64,000 nucleotides of DNA. Source: Corallium rubrum. Its lineage: Eukaryota; Cnidaria; Anthozoa; Scleralcyonacea; Coralliidae. The DNA lies in NCBI GenBank assembly GCA_964035015.1, contig OZ036007.1:1770291-1834290 (forward strand), written 5' to 3'. The translations under genes and the position numbers were made by a program. The notes beneath the pieces were generated by a model. It worked only from the letters and a program-made list of their open reading frames with translations. It searched no databases and was not told the DNA's origin. Below, in pieces: positions 62,690-64,000 of this stretch. Position 1 is the first letter of the stretch. Every line of letters begins with the position of its first letter.

Positions 62690-62860
62690 ACAGTCACTTA
62701 TCAGCGCTCCTTTTTTGTACGAACATGTAGAACGTGGAATGTCCTCCCAGAATACCTTACATACAAATCTACTAGAAATACATAAACGCACCGACCCCTC
62801 GCCCGCTTTTAATACATTAAATATACATAAATAACCCCCCCCCCCCCCCCCCGATTAAAA
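62690..62860 (+). mobile_element. LINE 3' terminal fragment
   Basis: Encodes AYQRSFFVRTCRTWNVLPEY and LTYKSTRNT-stop, the typical end of LINE ORF2 (FFVRT-x-x-WN-LP). An 18-C run follows at 62,835-62,852. Confidence 0.7.
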
Positions 62861-63360
62861 TAAGCCCCTTGCCCTCCTGGCCTCCTTTACATCCTGATTT
62901 GTCACTTTTATGAATGTAGTTTTTCTTTATTCCAAAATAATAAAGCAGTGGCTGAGGAAAAACTTGTGTCACGACCTAACTTAATAGCACCAGAAACTGA
63001 TAACAAAAACAAACAATAATTACAGACGCTTATATCAAGGTGCCTATTAAACTCTTTTAATAATATGATTCCTCATGTTCCAAATATAATGATGAACCTC
63101 AAAGAAAACATCAGAACAGAAAAAAACGTAGATAACAGCCTGAAAACTATAGGTATAAGAGAGGAAAAACTAACCAGGGAAGAACTACAATGCAAAGTTT
63201 CACTCGAGCCATGGAAAAAATCAAAAAACCGCCTGGGAAAATGTATATTATTTGACAAAATTTTTGCTGTTTTAACTGAGTTTAATACTGAAAAGGTTTC
63301 GGATATATACCGACTCTAATCAGCTAAAGAAACGGCTGGTAAGTTAAATACGAATCACTG
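62861..63360. other. Unrecognised stretch
   Basis: An 84-codon plus-strand frame (63,065-63,319) is Lys/Glu-rich and unrecognised. Confidence 0.35.
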
Positions 63361-63365
63361 CTTAC

Positions 63366-63581
63366 CGTTAAATTTTCTTTTGGCTCTTCTCAGATGCTTT
63401 CCGTGGTTTTCTAAGCAATCAATTCTCTTCAAAATGTGAAAAGCTGTTTGTGTCGATGTTCCTTTCAATTCACTGTTCTCTCTCGAGCCAAGATATACCA
63501 GTGCATAAGTCTTTTGCCGGCTTTGAACAGACACACGAAGAAACAACTTCTTGTTTTTTTTTCAGTCACATTTGGCGGCAT
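63366..63581 (-). pseudogene. PTB/PID-like first exon with a 1-nt frameshift in a poly-A run
   Basis: The minus strand encodes QKTYALVYLGSRENSEL, KGTSTQTAFHILKRIDC and a basic end, leaving by a donor AACG/GTAAGC. VYLGS...LKGT-STQ-A resembles the first strand and helix of phosphotyrosine-binding domains, nearest in my memory to ANKS1-type PTB (YLGS..I.DLRGTESTQDA). A good ATG (63,579-63,581, ATGCCGCC) is upstream, but a run of nine A breaks the frame by one base. This could be a sequencing error, an allele or a decayed gene. Family call is tentative. Confidence 0.4.
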
Positions 63582-63759
63582 CTTTTCCGATCTTTATCGC
63601 AATTTTTCATGCTTTTTCAATGGTTTCTAGTCGTGTTTAATATTGTTTGGTTCATCCCACCGCAACATCTCTTCTTATAGCTTTCCTTTTTCGGTCATCT
63701 GTAAACCAATTTTTCTGACAAAGATTTTGTTTCGCTTGAGCCGAAAGTTGATGGCGATT

Positions 63760-63790
63760 TGATGTATATATATATATATATATATATACT
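63760..63790. repeat. (TA)n microsatellite
   Basis: Short TA run; nothing else recognised from 63,590 to the end of the window. Confidence 0.85.
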
Positions 63791-64000
63791 AAACATGGAT
63801 GTTATAAAGCTGACGGATGGTCCAAGAGTGCTCGATACCATTAGAGGTAGAGCGTATTATATGTAAAAGAGTTAGAATGTTTTCGTCACTACTCTGAGTT
63901 TCACGCGAAGAGCGATCTTCAGGCAACTGACAGTTCGGCTTCAACTAGTCGTTAATATACTTGGCGAGTTAAAAATAGTTCTGATGACGTTGTTATCTGT

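Overview
The window reads as intron- and repeat-rich DNA of a marine invertebrate animal. It is AT-rich, has GT-AG introns, metazoan gene families (Polycomb RING protein, ANTP-class homeobox, ADAM metalloprotease), tRNA- and 5S-derived SINEs, CR1/L2-type LINE 3' ends, and many hairpin MITEs and minisatellites. An anthozoan or other cnidarian fits best, but this is inference. Most open reading frames here are repeat artefacts. The real coding sequence is in short exons found by reading splice sites and phases together with the translations.

Layout: (1) 1,511-6,862, plus strand: the last four exons of a PCGF3/5-type Polycomb RING-finger gene, covering the linker and the RAWUL domain. Its introns are filled with SINEs, a TIR element, a 55-bp minisatellite and a 1.2-kb 14-bp minisatellite. 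The RING-coding 5' part lies outside the window. (2) 10,052-29,327, minus strand: an ANTP-class homeobox exon at 10,052-10,314 and, 18.7 kb away, an ATG-bearing exon with a matching phase-1 donor at 29,048-29,327. The pair would make a protein of about 180 residues. The space between them is mostly an almost identical 7.8-kb segment present twice (10.89-18.80 kb and 19.00-26.75 kb), joined across exactly 200 N, which may be an assembly artefact. (3) 30-39 kb: intergenic mobile DNA (TTAA MITEs, a LINE fragment, foldback elements, two minisatellites). (4) 39,107-58,048, minus strand: the 3' half of an ADAM-like gene. It has the end of the cysteine-rich region, an EGF-like exon, at least eleven small phase 1-1 exons making a Thr-rich stalk, a transmembrane exon and two alternative cytoplasmic tails. 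(5) 58-64 kb: a TTAA element containing a hAT-like insertion, LINE 3' ends, and a frameshifted PTB-like exon near the right end.

The most interesting object is the ADAM stalk. Eight copies of one 63-nt exon (21 residues, Thr-rich, one NST sequon each) lie in tandem between 47.6 and 52.9 kb, with three relatives at 46.3, 54.1 and 55.9 kb. All start and end in phase 1, so any subset can be spliced without changing frame. Part of the array is locked into a higher-order repeat with a 25-bp satellite. This looks like a modular, length-variable mucin-like stalk grown by unequal exchange. A second recurrent pattern is short retroposons arranged head-to-head as inverted dimers flanked by target-site duplications.
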